Assembly (NCBI RefSeq): GCF_003001955.1
Contig: NZ_PVNH01000001.1
Coordinates: 310,001 to 374,000, forward strand
Direction of reading: 5' to 3'
From: Prauserella shujinwangii
Lineage (GTDB): Bacteria > Actinomycetota > Actinomycetes > Mycobacteriales > Pseudonocardiaceae
Length of the DNA stretch: 64,000 nt
The notes beneath the pieces are model-generated. The model ran no database searches. It saw only the letters and a list, made by a program, of their open reading frames with translations, and was not told the DNA's origin. Positions 16,446-24,380 of this stretch are shown in pieces. The first letter of the stretch is position 1. Every line of letters begins with the position of its first letter. Position numbers and translations under genes: made by a program.

Positions 16446-17267
16446 TCACAGGCCGGCGGTGCGGAAACGGCGGACGGCGAGCGGCACGAAGATCACCAGC
16501 AGCAGCGCCGACCAGCCGACCGTGGCGAGCACCGGGTGCTCGATCGGCCAGGCCAGGTCGCCCGTGGGCAGCCCGGGGTTGCCGAACAGCTCCCGGCAGG
16601 CCACCGCCGCCGCGCTGACCGGGTTCCAGTCGGCGATCACCCGCAGCACGGTGGGCATGCCCTCGGTGGGCACGAACACGTTGGAGATCATGGTGACGGG
16701 CATGACCAGCGGTGCGATGCGGGCCGCGGTCTCCTCGTTGCGCACCAGCGAGCCGAGGAACACCCCGACCCACGACACGGCGTACTGCAGCAACAGCAGC
16801 AGGCCGAACGCGCCGAGCGTCGCGCCCACGCCGTGATGCGCCCGCCAGCCGAACAGCAGCCCGCACCCGGCCATCACGGCCAGGCTGCCCGCCGCCACGA
16901 CCAGGTCGGACGCCGTCTGCCCGAACGGCACCGCCGAGCGCGCCATCGGCATCGACCGGAATCGGTCCATCACGCCGAGACCGTTGTCCTTGGCGATCAC
17001 CGTCAGCGAGCCGACGAGGCCGAACACGGTGCCCATGACGAACAGGCCCGGCATCAGGTACTCGCGGTAGTTCCCGCCGCCGGGAATGGGGATCGCGCTG
17101 CCGAAGACGTAGCCGAACAGCACCACCGACACCAGCGGGAACGCGAACGTGGCCACGATCTGGCCCGGCTGGTGCCTGAGCTTGAGCAGGTTGCGGCCGG
17201 CCACGGTCAGTCCGTCGGCGAGCCCGGCCCGCAGAACCGGCAGGGGAGCGGGAGCCGGCGTGCTCAT
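16446..17267 (-). CDS. DrrB-like ABC-2 transporter permease
   Basis: 273-aa integral membrane protein with about six TM segments, of the daunorubicin-resistance permease type. Characteristic segments are GRNLLKLRHQPGQIVATFAF, LMPGLFVMGTVFG, KDNGLGVMDRFRSMPMARSA and MPVTMISNVFVPTEGMP, the ABC-2 signature. Works with the ATPase encoded immediately upstream; ATG overlaps the ATPase stop by 4 nt. The substrate is unknown; DrrAB systems export drugs and lipids. The divergent TetR regulator probably controls the pair. Confidence 0.92.
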   Translation of the reverse strand: MSTPAPAPLPVLRAGLADGLTVAGRNLLKLRHQPGQIVATFAFPLVSVVLFGYVFGSAIPIPGGGNYREYLMPGLFVMGTVFGLVGSLTVIAKDNGLGVMDRFRSMPMARSAVPFGQTASDLVVAAGSLAVMAGCGLLFGWRAHHGVGATLGAFGLLLLLQYAVSWVGVFLGSLVRNEETAARIAPLVMPVTMISNVFVPTEGMPTVLRVIADWNPVSAAAVACRELFGNPGLPTGDLAWPIEHPVLATVGWSALLLVIFVPLAVRRFRTAGL

Positions 17268-18271
17268 CGGCTCACCTCCCCGGCGAGCGCGGGCGTGGCG
17301 GTCCCGGGCGGATCGGCGGGCTCGGCCGGCCTGCCGGTGAGGGTGAGGAACACCTCGTCGAGCGTGGGCCGCCGCAGGCCGACGTCGACGGCGGGCACGC
17401 CCTCCTGGTCGAGCCTGCGCACCACGTCGGGCAGGGTGACGCTGTCCGCGCCGACGGGAACGGACACCAGCCGGCGCTCGGGGTCGGCGTCGGGTCGCGT
17501 GCCCTCGGCGGCGATCGCCGACAGCACCCGCGCCGCCTCGCCGAGGTCGGCTCCGTCAGCGAGCACCACGTCGATCCGGCCACCGATCCTGGCCTTCAGC
17601 CGGTCCGGGGAGCCGGTCGCGATCACGCGGCCGGTGTCGATCACGGCGATGTGCTGTGCCAACTGGTCGGCCTCGTCGAGGTACTGGGTGGTGAGGAGCA
17701 CGGTGGTGCCGTCGGCCACCAGGTCGCGGACGGCGTCCCAGATCTCGTTGCGGCTGCGCGGGTCCAGACCCGTCGTGGGCTCGTCCAGGAACAGCACGGC
17801 GGGGGAGACGAGCAGGCTCGACAGCAGGTCGAGCCTGCGCCGCATGCCTCCCGAGTACGTCCTGACGAGCCGGTCGCCCGCGTCGGCGAGGCCGAAGCGC
17901 TCGAGCAGCTCGTCGGCGCGCCTGCGGGCACGGGGTCCGCCCAGGTGGAACAGCCTGCCGAAGATGCGCAGGTTCTCGCGGCCGGTGAGGTCCTCGTCGA
18001 CGGCGGCGTGCTGGCCGGCCAGGCCGATCCGGCGGCGCACGGCGTCCGCCTCCCGCACGACGTCGTGCCCGGCGACGACGGCCCGGCCCTCGTCGGGGCG
18101 GGTGAGCGTGGCGAACACCCGAACGGCGGTGCTCTTGCCCGCGCCGTTGGGTCCGAGCAGGCCGTAGACCGTGCCTGCCGGGACGGTCAGGTCCAGGCCC
18201 GCCAGCGCGGTGGTGGCCCCGAACCTCTTGTGCACTCCCTCGGCGACGACGGCCGCGTCCGGTGTCCCCAT
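17264..18271 (-). CDS. DrrA-like ABC transporter ATP-binding protein
   Basis: 335-aa ATPase. Walker A GLLGPNGAGKSTAVRVFATL, Q-loop LAGQHAAVDEDLTGREN, signature YSGGMRRRLDLLSSLL and Walker B AVLFLDEPTTGLDPRSRNE are followed by the H-loop TTQYLDEADQLA. A C-terminal DrrA-type extension contains VDVGLRRPTLDEVFLTLTGR. ATG 18271 is chosen because GAGGGG lies 6 nt upstream; an in-frame ATG at 18304 would lie inside the operator repeats. Operon with the permease; divergent from the TetR gene. Confidence 0.94.
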   Translation of the reverse strand: MGTPDAAVVAEGVHKRFGATTALAGLDLTVPAGTVYGLLGPNGAGKSTAVRVFATLTRPDEGRAVVAGHDVVREADAVRRRIGLAGQHAAVDEDLTGRENLRIFGRLFHLGGPRARRRADELLERFGLADAGDRLVRTYSGGMRRRLDLLSSLLVSPAVLFLDEPTTGLDPRSRNEIWDAVRDLVADGTTVLLTTQYLDEADQLAQHIAVIDTGRVIATGSPDRLKARIGGRIDVVLADGADLGEAARVLSAIAAEGTRPDADPERRLVSVPVGADSVTLPDVVRRLDQEGVPAVDVGLRRPTLDEVFLTLTGRPAEPADPPGTATPALAGEVSR

Positions 18272-18289
18272 GATGGTCCCCTCAGCTGG

Positions 18290-18338
18290 GTACGATGTAC
18301 GCAACTCAACCTAGTGAACCGAGTACGATGTACGCAAC
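18290..18338. promoter_or_regulatory. divergent operator: two 16-bp direct repeats between the DrrAB-like operon and the TetR gene
   Basis: GTACGATGTACGCAAC occurs at 18290-18305 and again, identical, at 18323-18338, 33 bp apart (about three helical turns). Each contains the imperfect dyad GTAC-GAT-GTAC. The 90-bp divergent region holds both promoters, so the repeats are the likely binding sites of the adjacent TetR protein. Confidence 0.75.
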
Positions 18339-18361
18339 CGAGTTTCGCCCGAGGTGAACGC

Positions 18362-19099
18362 GTGACCGCCGAGGAGCCGTCGCTGCCCGCACACGTGCGG
18401 ATGTGGATGCCGCAACCGAAACGCGGCCGGGGCCCCGCGCCCGCCTACAGCCGGGAACAGATCGCCGACGCCGCCATCGGCATCGCCGACCGGGACGGGC
18501 TCGGCGCGGTCTCGATGCGGAAGGTGGCCGCGGAGCTCGGCACCGGGGCGATGAGCCTGTACCGCTACGTCGAGAACAAGCACTGCCTGTACGAGCTGAT
18601 GGCCGACCGGATGCTCGGCAGGCGGGAGTGGCCGGAGCTCACCGGCGACTGGCGCACGGACCTGCGCGACCTGGCCCGGGGACAGCGCGCGATCATGCTC
18701 GAACACCCGTGGCTCACGGAGGTGTGGAGCGGCAGGCCGACGCTCGGCCCGAACATGCTGGCCGGGCTGGAACGTGCCTTGTCCATCGTGGACGGTCTGG
18801 GGATGGGCATCGACGACATGTTCGAGACCGTCGGGATGATCGATGCCTGGGTCACCGGGTATGTCAAGAACGAGCTCGCGGCGCGCGCGGACCTCGGCGG
18901 TGTCGCGGGCGAGGAGCTGCAGCGGCAGCTGGGCGGATACGTCGAGTCGCTCGTGGCGAGCGGGGAGTACCCCTACTTCACGCGGATCGTGCGGGAGGCG
19001 AGGGGCCCGCACTCGACGTACGGCGAGCACTTCGAGCGCACGCTCGACCGCCTCCTCGCCGGGATCGAGGCCACCCTGCCGCCGCGGGGTCGTGAGTGA
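18362..19099 (+). CDS. TetR/AcrR-family transcriptional regulator (TetR_C type)
   Basis: 245-aa repressor. A 30-residue basic N-terminal extension is followed by the TetR HTH: YSREQIADAAIGIADRDG, then MRKVAAELGTGAMSLYRYVENK (given here as MRKVAAELGTGAMSLYRY), and the C-terminal ligand domain of the tetracycline-repressor class. Start GTG 18362 has CGAGG upstream. It is divergent from the DrrAB-like exporter and probably represses both transcripts through the two 16-bp repeats in the shared promoter. Its stop codon lies inside the left arm of a long palindrome. Confidence 0.9.
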   Translation: MTAEEPSLPAHVRMWMPQPKRGRGPAPAYSREQIADAAIGIADRDGLGAVSMRKVAAELGTGAMSLYRYVENKHCLYELMADRMLGRREWPELTGDWRTDLRDLARGQRAIMLEHPWLTEVWSGRPTLGPNMLAGLERALSIVDGLGMGIDDMFETVGMIDAWVTGYVKNELAARADLGGVAGEELQRQLGGYVESLVASGEYPYFTRIVREARGPHSTYGEHFERTLDRLLAGIEATLPPRGRE

Positions 19100-19137
19100 G
19101 AAACGTGGTTAGAACCACGTTTCTCACTCACGACCCC
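19086..19137. repeat. palindromic intergenic element, family B copy 1 (bidirectional terminator)
   Basis: Perfect 25-bp stem (19086-19110 with 19113-19137) and a 2-nt centre. The core GTGAGTGAGAA-CGTGGTT recurs at 26306-26351. The TetR stop codon (19097-19099) is part of the left arm. It lies between the convergent TetR and fadD genes. Confidence 0.8.
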
Positions 19138-19148
19138 GGGCCGCCTGG

Positions 19149-20945
19149 CTACTTGGTGTAGAGGGCCTCGATGTCGGCGGCGTAGTTCTTGCTGACCACG
19201 TTGCGCTTGAGCTTGAGGCTCGGCGTGATCTCCCCGCTTGCCTCGGAGAAGTCGTGCGGCAGGATCGTGAACTTCTTGATCGCCTCGGCGTGGGAGACGA
19301 ACTTGTTCGCCTCGTCCACGGCGGCCTGCACGTCGGCGCGCAGCTCGGGGTCGCCGGCCAGGTCGGCGACCGTGGCGCTCTCCGGCTTGCCGTGCTGCTG
19401 CTTCCAGGTGGGGAAGAACTCCTCGTCGATGGTCACCAGCACGCTGATGAACGGCCGCTGGTCGCCCACCACCATGGCCTGGCTGATCAGCGGGTTGGCC
19501 TTCAGCGTGTCCTCGAGCCCGGACGGGGCGACGTTCTTGCCGCCCGCGGTGACGATGATCTCCTTCTTCCGCCCGGTGATCCGCAGGAATCCGTCGTCGT
19601 CGAGCTCGCCGAGGTCCCCGGTGTGGAACCAGCCGTCCACGATGGACTCGTGGGTGGCCTGCTCGTTGTTCCAGTAGCGGCTGAACACGACGTCGCCCTT
19701 GAGCAGGACCTCACCGTCGTCCGCGATGCGGACGGTGGTGCCCGCGATCGGACGGCCCACCGTGCCCACCTTGAACGCGTGCTCGGTGTTGACGTGCGCG
19801 GCCGCCGACGTCTCGGTGAGGCCGTAGCCCTCATACACCGGGTTGCCGATGCCGCGGAAGAAGTGCCCGAGCCGGGCGCCGAGCGGCGCCCCGCCGGACA
19901 CGGCCGCGATGCAGCGCCCGCCGAGCGCCGCGCGCAGCTTCGTGTAGACCAGCTTGTCGAACACGGCGTGCTTGAGCCGCAGCCCCAGCCCGGGACCGCC
20001 GCGGTCCAGTGCCTCCGAATAGGCCACCGCGGTCGCCTCGGCCGCGTCGAAGATCTTGCCCTTGCCCTCGGAGTGCGCCTTCAGCTTGGCGCCGTTGTAG
20101 ACCTTCTCGAACACGCGCGGCACCGCCACCACGAACGTCGGCCGGAACGTGCCGAGGTCGGCGACGAGGTTCTTCGTGCTCGGCGTGTGCCCCAGCGTCA
20201 CCCTGGCGGTGAACGCGGTCAGCACGATCGCGCGGGCGAGGATGTGCGCCAGCGGCAGGAACGCCAGCTGCGAGTTGCCCGCCTCCATCAGCCGGGGGAA
20301 CGCCTCGATGTTGGCGCGGATCTCCGACAGCAGGTTGTGGTGGGTGAGCACGACGCCCTTCGGCCTGCCCGTGGTGCCCGACGTGTAGACGATCGTGGCG
20401 ATGTCGCCGGAGCCGACCGCCCTGCGGCGGGTGTGGACGTCCTCGTCGGACACGTCCTGCCCCAGCCGGGTCAGCGCGTCGACGGCGGGCTCGTCGCCGT
20501 CGATCTGCCACGCGTGGTTCAGCTGGGGCAGCCTGCCCCGCACGCTCTCCAGGATCCCGGCGTGTTCCGCGGTCTCCACGACGACGGCCTTCGCGCCCGA
20601 GTCGGAGAGGATCCAGTGCAGCTGCTCGGCCGAGGAGGTGTCGTAGATCGGCACCGTCACGCCGCCCGCCGCCCAGATGGCGAAGTCGACGAGCGTCCAC
20701 TCGTACCGGGTGGCGGACATGAGCCCGACGCGGTCGCCCTGCTGGATGCCCGCGGCGAGCAGTCCCTTGGCGACACCCAGCACCTGGGCGGCGAAGTCGC
20801 GCGCGGTGACGTCGAGCCAGGACGAGTCCGCCTGCCTGCGGAAGCTCACCGTGTCGCCGAACCGTTCGGCATTCGCCCACACCACGTCCGACAGATTCTC
20901 GTCGTCGGCGACCGTCCGAACTGCGGGGGCGCTGTATTCGCGCAC
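19149..20945 (-). CDS. long-chain fatty-acid-CoA ligase (FadD15-like)
   Basis: 598-aa AMP-forming enzyme activating long-chain fatty acids to acyl-CoA. P-loop IVYTSGTTGRPKGVVLTHHN (about residues 190-210), A5 motif VYEGYGLTETSAAAHVNTE, GEVLLKGDVVFSRYWNN, the A8 hinge HTGDLGELDDDGFLRITGRK and PSLKLKRN near the C-terminus, which matches the FAA1/FadD15 class. GTG 20945 is chosen because GGAGG lies 5 nt upstream; an ATG 6 codons earlier lies before this RBS. From memory it corresponds to M. tuberculosis fadD15 next to the TB16.3 region. Divergent from an SRPBCC gene. Confidence 0.93.
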   Translation of the reverse strand: MREYSAPAVRTVADDENLSDVVWANAERFGDTVSFRRQADSSWLDVTARDFAAQVLGVAKGLLAAGIQQGDRVGLMSATRYEWTLVDFAIWAAGGVTVPIYDTSSAEQLHWILSDSGAKAVVVETAEHAGILESVRGRLPQLNHAWQIDGDEPAVDALTRLGQDVSDEDVHTRRRAVGSGDIATIVYTSGTTGRPKGVVLTHHNLLSEIRANIEAFPRLMEAGNSQLAFLPLAHILARAIVLTAFTARVTLGHTPSTKNLVADLGTFRPTFVVAVPRVFEKVYNGAKLKAHSEGKGKIFDAAEATAVAYSEALDRGGPGLGLRLKHAVFDKLVYTKLRAALGGRCIAAVSGGAPLGARLGHFFRGIGNPVYEGYGLTETSAAAHVNTEHAFKVGTVGRPIAGTTVRIADDGEVLLKGDVVFSRYWNNEQATHESIVDGWFHTGDLGELDDDGFLRITGRKKEIIVTAGGKNVAPSGLEDTLKANPLISQAMVVGDQRPFISVLVTIDEEFFPTWKQQHGKPESATVADLAGDPELRADVQAAVDEANKFVSHAEAIKKFTILPHDFSEASGEITPSLKLKRNVVSKNYAADIEALYTK

Positions 20946-21055
20946 GTGAACCTCCGTGTCCAACCCTGTGTTACTCGCGGGTCAACTTAGCCGTTGCCGT
21001 ACGGCCACGCCATGGCCGGGGCACAACGATTCGGTGAGCATGTCATTCTGCACCC

Positions 21056-21466
21056 GTGTCCGCTTCTCAGAACGCACCGGCAGCGCTGGACATCGTCGAC
21101 GAGACGTTCCTCGCGGTGCCGCCCGGCACGGTCGCGGCGGCTTTCGCCGACCCGCGGTCGTGGAGCCGTTACTGGCCCGATCTCGTCCTCGAAGTCTACA
21201 CGGACCGGGGGGACGCCGGCCTCCGCTGGACCGTGCGCGGGGCCCTGGTCGGCACGATGGAGGTGTGGCTGGAGCCCGTGCTCGACGGCACCGTGCTGCA
21301 CTACTTCCTGCGGGCCACGCCGTCGGCCGAGCTGAAGCCGCGCGCGCTGCGCAGGGAGGCCGACCGCAGGGCGCGCGCCGCCAAGGCGATCGCCCTGGAG
21401 CTGAAGGAGACGCTGGAGGACGGGCGGGAGCCGGGCGTGCCGCCGCGAGCCGCGGCCGCTGAGTAG
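21056..21466 (+). CDS. SRPBCC (polyketide cyclase/START-like) family protein
   Basis: 136-aa soluble protein with the helix-grip fold: IVDETFLAVPPGTVAAAFAD (first strand and helix), SWSRYWPDLVLEVYTDRG, LRWTVRGALVGTMEVWLEP, and a long C-terminal helix ending in a Pro/Ala tail. Such proteins bind hydrophobic ligands in a central cavity; no catalytic motif is evident and the ligand is unknown. GTG start with only five nucleotides of purine-poor sequence before it. It lies between fadD and a phosphoesterase gene whose promoter overlaps its stop codon. Confidence 0.8.
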   Translation: MSASQNAPAALDIVDETFLAVPPGTVAAAFADPRSWSRYWPDLVLEVYTDRGDAGLRWTVRGALVGTMEVWLEPVLDGTVLHYFLRATPSAELKPRALRREADRRARAAKAIALELKETLEDGREPGVPPRAAAAE

Positions 21467-21469
21467 GCT
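21464..21469 (+). promoter_or_regulatory. -10 element of leaderless promoter for the phosphoesterase gene
   Basis: TAGGCT overlaps the TAG stop codon of the upstream SRPBCC gene and is followed by 6 nt and the GTG start at 21476. No Shine-Dalgarno sequence. The gene can be transcribed independently of its neighbour. Confidence 0.55.
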
Positions 21470-21475
21470 GGCACC

Positions 21476-22264
21476 GTGCGGGTTCATGTCGTCTCCGACG
21501 TGCATGGCAACGCCGAGGCTCTCGCTCGCGCGGGGGAGGGCGCGGACGCGCTCGTCGTGCTCGGCGACCTGATCGACTTCGTCGACTACCACGAGCACGG
21601 CAACGGCATCCTGGGCGCGCTGTTCGGCGCCGAGCAGGTCGAGACGTTCGCGCGGCTGCGCCGCGAGGGCACGCGCGAGGAGACGGTGGCGTTCTCCCGG
21701 TCGCTGTGGGCGAGCCTCGACGACCCGGCCGCGGCCGTCGACGAAGCGATCCGGGAGCAGTACGCGGCACTGTTCGGCGCGATGACCGCGCCCACCTACG
21801 CCATTCCGGGCAACGTGGACGCCCCCGCGCTGTGGCCCGAGTTCGCCGGGCCGGGCATCCACCTGGTCGACGGCGACGTGGTGGAGCTCGGCGGCCTGCG
21901 GTTCGGGTTCGTCGGCGGCGCGCTGCTGCCCGAGGGCGTCACCCCGCGCAAGGGCGCCGTGTGGCGGCCCTACCTGCGCCCCGCGCCCGAGTTCGCGGAG
22001 TCCGTGGCGCGGTTGAAGGACGTCGACGTGCTGTGCAGTCACATCCCGCCCGCCGTGCCCGAGCTCGCCTACGACGTCGTCGCCCGCAGGCCGGAGATCG
22101 GGTCGCAGGCCCTGCTCGACGCCATCCGGGCCGAACAGCCGAGGTGGGCGCTGTTCGGGCACGTGCACCAGCCGCTCGCCGCGCGGACGCGGGCGGGCCG
22201 CACCGAGTGCCGCAACGTCGGCCACTTCAAACAGACCGGGCGCCCGTTCGTGCTGCGCTGGTGA
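21476..22264 (+). CDS. metallophosphoesterase
   Basis: 262-aa calcineurin-like phosphoesterase. The dinuclear metal ligands are visible: DVHGN (residues 8-12), GDLIDF (about 31), GNVDAP (about 112), CSHIPPAVPE (about 185) and GHVHQP (about 226). It has no signal peptide. The substrate is unknown; family members cleave phosphomonoesters, phosphodiesters or nucleotides. Between two SRPBCC genes, each apparently with its own leaderless promoter. Confidence 0.9.
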   Translation: MRVHVVSDVHGNAEALARAGEGADALVVLGDLIDFVDYHEHGNGILGALFGAEQVETFARLRREGTREETVAFSRSLWASLDDPAAAVDEAIREQYAALFGAMTAPTYAIPGNVDAPALWPEFAGPGIHLVDGDVVELGGLRFGFVGGALLPEGVTPRKGAVWRPYLRPAPEFAESVARLKDVDVLCSHIPPAVPELAYDVVARRPEIGSQALLDAIRAEQPRWALFGHVHQPLAARTRAGRTECRNVGHFKQTGRPFVLRW

Positions 22265-22314
22265 GCGCGCCACGCGGGAGCCCCCGCGCGCACGTCGGCG
22301 GGCACCGGGGCGGC

Positions 22315-22320
22315 TACGCT
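22315..22320 (+). promoter_or_regulatory. -10 element of leaderless promoter for the second SRPBCC gene
   Basis: TACGCT is followed by 8 nt and the ATG at 22329, without a Shine-Dalgarno sequence. Confidence 0.5.
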
Positions 22321-22328
22321 CTAGCCCC

Positions 22329-22772
22329 ATGGCCGAGCAGTCCACGCAGTCCATCGAGGTCGACGCGGCACCGGACCGGATCATGGCGGTGATCGCCGAC
22401 CTGCCGGCCTACCCGGAGTGGGCCAAGGCCGTCCGGCAGACCGAGATCCTCGCCACCGACGACGCGGGCCGGGCCAAGCAGGTGCGGTTCACGCTCGACT
22501 CCGGCCCGGTGAAGGATGTCTACACGCTCGAGTACGACTGGGCCGACGACGGGCTCTCGGTGAGCTGGCACCTGGTGAAGGGCCAGATGCAGAAGTCCCA
22601 GGACGGGACCTACCTACTGGAGCCGCTCGGTGACGGCCGCACCAGGGTCACCTACACGCTCTCGGTCGAGCTGGCGCTGCCGATGATCGGCCTGCTCCGC
22701 CGCAAGGCCGAGAAGATGATCATGGACACGGCGCTCAAGGAGCTGAAGCGGCGCGCCGAGGGCATGGCCTGA
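22329..22772 (+). CDS. SRPBCC family protein (TB16.3/Rv2185c-like)
   Basis: 147-aa soluble protein of the START/polyketide-cyclase fold: STQSIEVDAAPDRIMAVIAD, LPAYPEWAKAVRQTEIL, WADDGLSVSWHLVKGQMQKS, RTRVTYTLSVELALPMIGLL, and a C-terminal helix. From memory it matches M. tuberculosis TB16.3 (Rv2185c), which is also next to the ArsA-like gene. It probably binds a lipid-like ligand; no enzymatic residues are recognised. First gene of a four-gene run with the ArsA-like ATPase, the Cys-motif protein and the ROK kinase (1-nt gap, then overlaps). Confidence 0.87.
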   Translation: MAEQSTQSIEVDAAPDRIMAVIADLPAYPEWAKAVRQTEILATDDAGRAKQVRFTLDSGPVKDVYTLEYDWADDGLSVSWHLVKGQMQKSQDGTYLLEPLGDGRTRVTYTLSVELALPMIGLLRRKAEKMIMDTALKELKRRAEGMA

Positions 22773-22773
22773 C

Positions 22774-23934
22774 GTGCGGGTCCTGCTGTTCACGGGCAAG
22801 GGGGGCGTCGGCAAGACGACCCTGGCCGCGGCGACGGCGGCGGAGCTGGCCCGCCGGGGAGCCAAGACCCTGGTGGTGTCCACCGACCCGGCGCACTCGC
22901 TCGCCGACGCGTTCGGCGGGCCGCTGACCGGCGAGCCCGCGGAGGTCGACCCCGGACTGCACGCGGCGCAGATCGACGCGCGGGACCTCGTCGACAGCGC
23001 GTGGGCCACCCTGCGCGAGCGGCTGCGCACCGCGCTCACCGGGGCCGGGCTGGACGCGCTCGACGCCGAGGAGCTGACCATCGTGCCCGGCGTCGACGAG
23101 CTGCTCGCACTCACCGAGGTGCGCAGGCTCGCCGAGACCGGGCCCTGGGCGAACGTGGTCGTCGACTGCGGGCCCACCGCCGAGACGCTGCGGCTGCTCG
23201 CGCTGCCGGAGGCGGTGTCCGGCTACCTGGCGCGCGCGTACGGCGCGCGCGGCGTGTTCGCCAGGGCGGCGGGCACGGTCAGCGGGGTCACGGCGTCGGT
23301 GCAGCGCCTCGCCACCCACGTCGACCACCTGCGCGGGCTGCTCACCGACCCGGCCGTGACGTCGGTGCGGCTCGTGCTCACACCCGAGCGGATGGTGGTG
23401 GCCGAGACCCGCCGCACCCTGACCTCGCTGGCCCTGCGGGGCATCCGCGTCGACGGCATGATCGCCAACCGGATGATGCCCGCGCCCGGGCTGTGGCGCG
23501 GGGCCGCGGCCTCGTGGCTGCGCACGCGGCGCAGGCAGCAGGAGGAGGTCCTCGCCGAACTGCGCGACTCCGGGCTGCCCGACGGGATGCTGCGCGCGGT
23601 CGAGCACCGGGCGGCCGAACCGGTCGGCCTGCCCGCGCTGCGGGAGATCGCCGCCGAGCTCTACGACGGGGCCGATCCCCTCGGCGGGGCGGGCCCGCCC
23701 GCGGCGCCACTGCTGACCGTGTCCGAAGTAGACGGTGGCTTCACGCTGCGCGTCGCCGTGCCGCTGAGCCGGGAGGCCGCCGTGGACCTCGCCCGCGTCG
23801 ACGACGACCTGGCCGTCACCGTCGACGGGTTCCGGCGGCTCGTCGCGCTGCCCGCGGCCCTCCGGCCGTGCCGGGTCACGGGCGCGGAGGCCGACGCGGG
23901 CGGCCTGCTGGTGCACCTGGAGAGGACCGTATGA
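22774..23934 (+). CDS. ArsA/GET3-like ATPase
   Basis: 386-aa deviant-Walker ATPase. P-loop TGKGGVGKTTLAAATAAELA (residues 7-26), switch I STDPAHSLADAFG (about 42), VVVDCGPTAETLRLLALPEA (switch II, about 129) and NRMMP (about 233). Arsenite-binding Cys residues of true ArsA are absent, and no ars genes lie nearby, so a resistance role is unlikely. From memory the M. tuberculosis counterpart is Rv2184c; function is unknown. GTG is 1 nt after the SRPBCC stop, and the next ATG overlaps its stop, so it is translated as part of an operon. Confidence 0.88.
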   Translation: MRVLLFTGKGGVGKTTLAAATAAELARRGAKTLVVSTDPAHSLADAFGGPLTGEPAEVDPGLHAAQIDARDLVDSAWATLRERLRTALTGAGLDALDAEELTIVPGVDELLALTEVRRLAETGPWANVVVDCGPTAETLRLLALPEAVSGYLARAYGARGVFARAAGTVSGVTASVQRLATHVDHLRGLLTDPAVTSVRLVLTPERMVVAETRRTLTSLALRGIRVDGMIANRMMPAPGLWRGAAASWLRTRRRQQEEVLAELRDSGLPDGMLRAVEHRAAEPVGLPALREIAAELYDGADPLGGAGPPAAPLLTVSEVDGGFTLRVAVPLSREAAVDLARVDDDLAVTVDGFRRLVALPAALRPCRVTGAEADAGGLLVHLERTV

Positions 23935-24380
23935 CCGCAGAGGGCGACATCCCGCGTGACGACGGGACGAGTCTGGCCGAGGAGATCAGGCTGCTCGTCG
24001 AGATGGTCGTCGAGCGCGCCGCGCCCTGGCTGGACAGCGTGGTCGCGGCGGGCCACGGCGACCAGGGCGACCAGGGGCAGCAGGAGCACCGGGACCGCGC
24101 CGGGGCCGCCTGCGGCTGGTGCCCGCTGTGCGCCATCGTCGCCGTCGTGCGCGGTGAGCGGCCCGAGGTCGCCGCCCGCCTGCTGGAGCAGGCCGCGCAG
24201 CTCGTCGCGCTGCTGCGGGCGGTGCTGGCCGACCGGTGGGAGCCCCAGGAGGGCGTGCACATGCCCGGTTTCCGGCCGTCCTCCTCGCCCGGCGCGGACG
24301 GCGGACCGGCGCCCGCGGGGCGGGAGCGCGTGCAGCGCATCACCGTCCGCAGGCGGGACGACTGGGAGCGGCGGTGCTGA
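23931..24380 (+). CDS. Cys-motif hypothetical protein (Rv2183c-like)
   Basis: 149-aa protein of unknown function. An acidic start is followed by a helix (SLAEEIRLLVEMVVERAAPW), a linker rich in Gln/Asp/Gly, then ACGWCPLCAIVAVVRGERPE with a C-x2-W-C-x2-C type cluster that could bind a metal, and a helix (RLLEQAAQLVALLRAVLAD). The C-terminus is basic. ATG overlaps the ArsA-like stop by 4 nt, suggesting that the two proteins act together. No catalytic motif is recognised. Confidence 0.75.
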   Translation: MTAEGDIPRDDGTSLAEEIRLLVEMVVERAAPWLDSVVAAGHGDQGDQGQQEHRDRAGAACGWCPLCAIVAVVRGERPEVAARLLEQAAQLVALLRAVLADRWEPQEGVHMPGFRPSSSPGADGGPAPAGRERVQRITVRRRDDWERRC

